Source: Spirochaetia bacterium (GTDB lineage Bacteria > Spirochaetota > Spirochaetia > Treponematales > Breznakiellaceae). Taken from it: 26,385 bases of DNA. How positions within the stretch are numbered: position 1 is the stretch's first letter; each line of letters opens with the position of its first letter. The stretch is taken from positions 1-26,385 of the forward strand of contig BOAV01000029.1 of the NCBI GenBank assembly GCA_026002045.1. The letters run 5' to 3'. The notes beneath the pieces were generated by a model. It had not been told where the DNA came from, searched no databases, and saw nothing but the letters and a program-made list of their open reading frames with translations. Position numbers and translations under genes: made by a program. This document shows, piece after piece, positions 22,613-26,385 of this stretch.

Positions 22613-23578
22613 TTAATCTACTATGGTGACTTTAATGGCGCGGTAACGGGGCGCCTCGTCCCGCTTGGTACGCTCCGCATCTTCCTCCCGGATATATCTC
22701 ACATTCATGCCCGGTTCGAGCTCGTCAAAATCCCTGTTGGTGAGGGTGCTGTAATGAAAGAAAACATTATTCACGGTTTCATCTTTAATAAAACCAAAAC
22801 CATCCTTCACGCTGATTATTACCGATTCTAATTCCTGCTCTTTAACATTTATTATTGGTTCTCTTGGTTCAATGATGAGTCCGATGGGTTCAGCGTCCAA
22901 CAGGGGCGGCTGGTAGATGTATGGTCGTTCCGTAACAAAAAGATCCCGGATGATATCACTGTCATGCTGTTTTTCGATCCGGTCGTGCATTGATACGGGA
23001 TATAAAACCTCTTCCAATAATTGGCGGGAAGTTCGGGTTTCTGCGGTAACGCCGTTTTCGTTGTTGTAGGAAAAATCCCAACTGATGAGCATGACCTGGG
23101 TTCCCAGGGTATTGAGCTTGCGGACCAGGGGAACATAATCGCCGTCCCCGGCAACCAGAACCAGGATATCAAACTTCTTGTATATTGCAAGTTCGTATGC
23201 TTCCAGGGCAAGCCATACGTCGATGCCCTTCTCTTCCATGGAATTGTTGCCGCTGTTGTACTTGAGGGGCAGGTAATGGGTTACGATATTTTCACGCATA
23301 AGAATATCTTCAAATACCCGTTCGCTTTGGACCTTTTCCCCCAATTCCCTGGCCGACGAGCGGCCCTTGAAGTAATGGGCGTCGATTATCTGGCAGAGCC
23401 GTATGTCGTTTAACCCGGTGTTTCTTACGATTTCATGACGGATGAAATTATGAAGTCCGTTAATACTGATACGGGCTTTTTTTTCATGCTCATATTTGTA
23501 ATAATTACTTACTTTATAAAAGTAGTATCCGTCATAAAAAATACCGATTCTGATGATTTCTTTCAGGTTATTGTTCAT
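22613..23578 (-). CDS. NYN/LabA-like (DUF88) nuclease domain fused to a cold-shock domain
   Basis: I choose ATG 23578 (321 residues). The GTG at 23596 lies inside guaA and has no ribosome-binding site, while GGGAG at the guaA end is 11 bases from the ATG. The N-terminal NYN fold is PIN-like and carries the acidic cluster Asp16 (FYDGYYF), Asp120 (GIDVWLALEAY), and Asp145/Asp147 (AGDGDYVPLV). NYN proteins are metal-dependent RNases in several systems. A linker covers about 190-250. The C-terminus (about 251-321) is a cold-shock domain, with GFGFI as RNP1 and NVFFHYS as RNP2. An RNA-binding fold joined to a likely RNase suggests RNA processing or decay. It overlaps the regulatory end of guaA and precedes the lipase by five bases. 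Confidence 0.85.
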   Translation of the reverse strand: MNNNLKEIIRIGIFYDGYYFYKVSNYYKYEHEKKARISINGLHNFIRHEIVRNTGLNDIRLCQIIDAHYFKGRSSARELGEKVQSERVFEDILMRENIVTHYLPLKYNSGNNSMEEKGIDVWLALEAYELAIYKKFDILVLVAGDGDYVPLVRKLNTLGTQVMLISWDFSYNNENGVTAETRTSRQLLEEVLYPVSMHDRIEKQHDSDIIRDLFVTERPYIYQPPLLDAEPIGLIIEPREPIINVKEQELESVIISVKDGFGFIKDETVNNVFFHYSTLTNRDFDELEPGMNVRYIREEDAERTKRDEAPRYRAIKVTIVD

Positions 23579-23586
23579 TTTGTTTA

Positions 23587-25188
23587 TTACTCCCACTCGA
23601 TAGTAGCCGGCGGCTTGCTTGAAATATCGTAGGTGACGCGGCCGATGTCTTTAACAGTATTAGTAATCAGGGTAGATATTTCCAGAAGGTCCTTTGTTGG
23701 GAATGGGTAAACATCGGCAGTCATGCCGTCGGCGCTGGTGATAGCCCGCAGGGCAAGAACCCAGCCGTACTTGCGGACATCCCCGGCGACTCCCACGGAG
23801 CGGATGGGGAGAAGCACCGCGAAGGCCTGCCAGATCTCATCGTACAAACTACGCCGCTTTAGTTCTTCTATATACACAGCATCGGCATCGCGGAGGATGT
23901 CGCATTTTTCTTTTGTCACTTCGCCGAGGATCCGGACCGCGAGGCCGGGGCCGGGGAAGGGATGGCGGCGGACCACTTCTTCATCTACGCCGATGATGCG
24001 GCCCAGGCGGCGCACTTCGTCTTTGTAGAGTTTGTCCAGCGGCTCGATGATGCGGCCCAGGCGGCGCTTGGCGTCCACCAGGGGGCTCCCCACATTGTGG
24101 TGGCTTTTGATGAGGTGCGCTTTTTTGCCCACCCCTTTGCCGCTTTCGATTAGGTCTGTGTAGAGTGTCCCCTGGGCGAGGAAGCAGGAATCGGGAAGGC
24201 CGAGGCGCTCTACTTCCCGCTCCTGTATGGTAATGAAAAGATCGCCGATGGCCTTGCGTTTGGCCTCCGGTTCATCCAGGCCCTTGAGCGCGCCGAGGAA
24301 TTCTTCTTCGCAATAAATAATGTGAAGGTGCTTTGCCCCGAGCCGTTCCAATGTGGCCTTTACGGTTTTGGTTTCGTCCTTTCGCATCAGCCCGGTGTCC
24401 ATGTACATTAAATGCACCTGATCGCTTTTCAGGGTTTTTAAGAGGAGCGCCCCGGCAACGGTGGAATCCACGCCGCCGGAAATCAGCAACAACACAGGAT
24501 TACTACCCACCCGCTTTGCGAGGGATGAGCGGACCTCCTCCACATACTGCTCCATGGTCCACCCTTTGGAAGCGCCGCAGACATCGAACACAAAGGCTTT
24601 GAGTATTTCATCCCCGCCTTCGCAGTGGGTTACTTCCGGGTGGAACTGGATACCGAACCAGGGCTTGGCATCGTGGAGCACCACTGCGGGGTAGCCGGTG
24701 TCGCTGGTCCCGTATTCGCGGAAGCCGTCCGCAAGTGTCGTAAGGGTGTCACCGTGGCTCATCCAGGCGGTGAAGGAGGGGGCAAAACCGGCAAGAAACC
24801 GGGCGGCTAAATCACTGTTCGTAGTATTGCTGTTATTAGTATTACTATTTTTGGTATTAATTTTTACGCCGATTCTGCCGTATTCCCTTTTCGGCAGCGG
24901 CTCCACCTTACCGCCCTGATCGTGGTTCATGCGCTGGAGGCCGTAACAAATTCCCAGCAGGGGGAGGCCGCAGGTGTAGATCTTCTGATCGGGGACGGCC
25001 CCTTCTTTGGTGTAGACCGATTCGGGGGAGCCGGAAAGGATGATACCGCGCACATCGCTGTTGAGGATTTCGTTAGTAAGCGGGGTGTCACCGGGGATGA
25101 CTTCAGAGTAGACCCCCATGTCCCGGATGCGGCGGCCGATGAGCTGTGTGGTCTGGCTGCCGAAGTCCAGAACGATTATTTTATCCAT
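23587..25188 (-). CDS. guaA: GMP synthase (glutamine-hydrolysing)
   Basis: I start at ATG 25188 (533 residues); the GTG one codon before is less likely. The glutaminase half has Cys81 (GICYG), His183 and Glu185 (FHPEVTH), which release ammonia. The ATP-pyrophosphatase half has the P-loop SGGVDST (237-243). The dimerisation domain ends in the family signature SKPPATIEWE. The enzyme converts XMP, ATP and glutamine to GMP, the last step of guanine nucleotide synthesis. Its ATG overlaps the purA TGA by one base (TGATG), so the two branch-point purine enzymes are translationally coupled. A run of Asn/Thr/Ser (residues 111-125) is inserted between REYGRIGVKI and the DLAARF region that leads to WMSHGD; other GuaA proteins are shorter here. 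Confidence 0.97.
   Translation of the reverse strand: MDKIIVLDFGSQTTQLIGRRIRDMGVYSEVIPGDTPLTNEILNSDVRGIILSGSPESVYTKEGAVPDQKIYTCGLPLLGICYGLQRMNHDQGGKVEPLPKREYGRIGVKINTKNSNTNNSNTTNSDLAARFLAGFAPSFTAWMSHGDTLTTLADGFREYGTSDTGYPAVVLHDAKPWFGIQFHPEVTHCEGGDEILKAFVFDVCGASKGWTMEQYVEEVRSSLAKRVGSNPVLLLISGGVDSTVAGALLLKTLKSDQVHLMYMDTGLMRKDETKTVKATLERLGAKHLHIIYCEEEFLGALKGLDEPEAKRKAIGDLFITIQEREVERLGLPDSCFLAQGTLYTDLIESGKGVGKKAHLIKSHHNVGSPLVDAKRRLGRIIEPLDKLYKDEVRRLGRIIGVDEEVVRRHPFPGPGLAVRILGEVTKEKCDILRDADAVYIEELKRRSLYDEIWQAFAVLLPIRSVGVAGDVRKYGWVLALRAITSADGMTADVYPFPTKDLLEISTLITNTVKDIGRVTYDISSKPPATIEWE
24813..24861 (-). repeat. AAT/AAC/ACT-rich microrepeat in guaA
   Basis: The minus strand reads as near-repeats of AAT-ACT-AAT-AAC-AGC type units, encoding alternating Asn, Thr and Ser (residues 111-125 of GuaA). 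It is far AT-richer than the flanking codons and the reading frame is kept. It looks like replication-slippage growth in a surface loop. Confidence 0.6.
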
Positions 25189-26385
25189 CACTTCGTCCAG
25201 GGGCTTTTGCGGATGATGGTGGCCTTGCGGTCGTAGCCAACGGAAACAATGTCGATGGGGGTTTCGCAGAACCGTTCGATGAACTCGATGTACTCCATGG
25301 CCTCCACGGGAAATTCTTCGTAGGTGAGGGCGTTGGCCAAAGATTTTTTCCAGCCGGGGAAGGAGCGCAGCACCGGCTCGGCGTTGTTGAGGTCCTCGAT
25401 GGAGGCAGGAAAATTTTCCACGATTTTGCCGCCGATGCGGTAGGCGGTGCAGGCCTTGATATCCGCCAGGGTGTCGTAAACGTCCAGGTGGGTCATCACC
25501 AGGGAATCAATGGAATTGGTCAGGCAGGCGTAGCGGAGGGAAACCAGGTCCAGATAACCGCAGCGCCGGGGCCGCCCGGTGGTGACCCCATATTCCCGGC
25601 CGGTGTCCCGCACAAAATGACAAAGCTCGTCCTCGGAATCGGAGTCAAATTCGCTGGGCAGGGGGCCGTTCCCCACCCGGGTGGAATAGGCCTTGAAGAC
25701 CCCCAAAACTTTGTCGATGGCCCGGGGGCCGATACAGCCGCCCACGGCAGCCCCGGCGGCGCAGGACATGCCGCTTGAAACATAGGGGTAGGTTCCCAAA
25801 TCAAGATCGAGGAGAGTCCCCTGGGCGCCCTCAAAAAGAACCTGATAATTTTTGCGGTGCATTAAATAAGCAGAAAGGTCGATGGACATGGCCTGGAGCT
25901 TTTCAATGTAGGGTTCAAGGAAGTCCCGGTCGCCCTTGTCAAGCTCGTCCAGTTTTTCCTTCCAGGACAGGTCCGCGATGCGGATACCGTCCCGGTCGCT
26001 CTTCATGGAATAGGTGATCCCGATGCCCCGGCCGGTGGTGCCGATGGGCTTCTTCCGGGCGGCGTCCCGGTCCTTGTCAATCTGGATATACCGGGGCAGC
26101 ACGATATGGGCCCGGTCGGAAATAAAGACCCGGCCATCGGTGTCGATCCCGCGCTCATTCAGCATGGCGATTTCTTTGAAAAGCGCCACGGGGTCGATCA
26201 CCATGCCGGCCCCCAGGATCACGATCTTGTCGGAATAAAAGACCCCCGAGGGGATCAGATGCAGGGCGTACTGTTCGCCGCCGATCACGATGGTGTGTCC
26301 CGCATTGGCGCCCCCGGCATAACGGACGATTATCTGGGCCTCATTGGCCAGATAATCAACGATCTTCCCCTTCCCCTCATCACCC
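25188..26385 (-). CDS. purA: Adenylosuccinate synthetase (partial, N-terminus outside window)
   Basis: The frame stays open to the window end and the first complete residues are GDEGKGKIVDYLANEAQ, the conserved P-loop near residue 13 of PurA. About a dozen N-terminal residues are therefore missing from the window. The visible part (about 398 codons) contains RYAGGANAGHTIV, GTTGRGIGITY, LLDLDLGTYPYVSS, GVTTGRPRRCGYLDL and a typical C-terminus ending in PWTK. The enzyme joins IMP and aspartate, using GTP, on the way to AMP. Internal GTG codons, such as the one near 26286, should not be taken as the start. The TGA at 25188-25190 overlaps the guaA ATG, so AMP and GMP branch enzymes are made from one message. 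Confidence 0.97.
   Translation of the reverse strand, partial: GDEGKGKIVDYLANEAQIIVRYAGGANAGHTIVIGGEQYALHLIPSGVFYSDKIVILGAGMVIDPVALFKEIAMLNERGIDTDGRVFISDRAHIVLPRYIQIDKDRDAARKKPIGTTGRGIGITYSMKSDRDGIRIADLSWKEKLDELDKGDRDFLEPYIEKLQAMSIDLSAYLMHRKNYQVLFEGAQGTLLDLDLGTYPYVSSGMSCAAGAAVGGCIGPRAIDKVLGVFKAYSTRVGNGPLPSEFDSDSEDELCHFVRDTGREYGVTTGRPRRCGYLDLVSLRYACLTNSIDSLVMTHLDVYDTLADIKACTAYRIGGKIVENFPASIEDLNNAEPVLRSFPGWKKSLANALTYEEFPVEAMEYIEFIERFCETPIDIVSVGYDRKATIIRKSPWTK

Noticed and set aside
24813..24861. CRISPR-like or tandem array
   Set aside because: The units are short, imperfect and in frame inside guaA, with no spacers.

Overview
The window looks like part of the chromosome of an anaerobic, host-associated spirochaete, most likely a Treponema-type organism. 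This rests on several things: secreted lipoproteins with lipoboxes, an M30-type metallopeptidase lipoprotein, a short SMC protein without a recognisable hinge, an orphan MsmX/UgpC-type sugar-transport ATPase, moderately high GC with AT-rich intergenic gaps, and frequent TTG starts. No species can be assigned without a search. There are no tRNAs, rRNAs, CRISPR arrays or intact insertion sequences, and no gene-free stretch longer than about 150 bases.

Layout. Positions 1-5050 (minus strand) hold a pectin/rhamnogalacturonan block: a GH106-like alpha-L-rhamnosidase, a GH105 unsaturated rhamnogalacturonyl hydrolase, and the N-terminal part of an LplA/YtcQ-type solute-binding lipoprotein that runs off the window. 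Positions 5107-8381 (minus) hold a DEAD-box RNA helicase with a DbpA-type RNA-binding tail, and a MsmX/UgpC-family ATPase with its own promoter, leader hairpin and terminator. Positions 8530-11454 (plus) hold three envelope genes: a metallopeptidase lipoprotein, a small lipoprotein and an outer-membrane barrel protein. The barrel gene's ribosome-binding site lies inside a 16-bp inverted repeat. SMC follows at 11547-14573, then an ATPase_2/DUF234 protein with a strong promoter and operator-like palindrome at 14584-16121.

Positions 16158-21726 (plus) form a tight four-gene operon: two tandem EstA-type esterases, a YhhN/TMEM86 lysoplasmalogenase-like membrane protein, and a 1095-residue fusion of an Endonuclease Q-like PHP/zinc-finger nuclease with a UvrD/PcrA-like helicase. 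Successive genes abut or overlap by one base. The fusion is the most striking gene in the window, since it suggests one polypeptide that incises at deaminated bases and unwinds from the nick. Positions 21732-26385 (minus) form a convergent purine operon: purA (5' end outside the window), guaA, a NYN-nuclease/cold-shock-domain fusion, and a secreted lipase lipoprotein.

How it fits together. The left block imports and depolymerises rhamnose-rich pectic oligosaccharides, and the orphan ATPase nearby is a plausible energiser for the importer, as MsmX is in Bacillus. The centre carries envelope proteins and chromosome-organisation functions. The right half combines lipid hydrolysis, DNA repair and purine nucleotide synthesis. 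The operons mix unrelated functions, so co-transcription should not be read as proof of a shared pathway.
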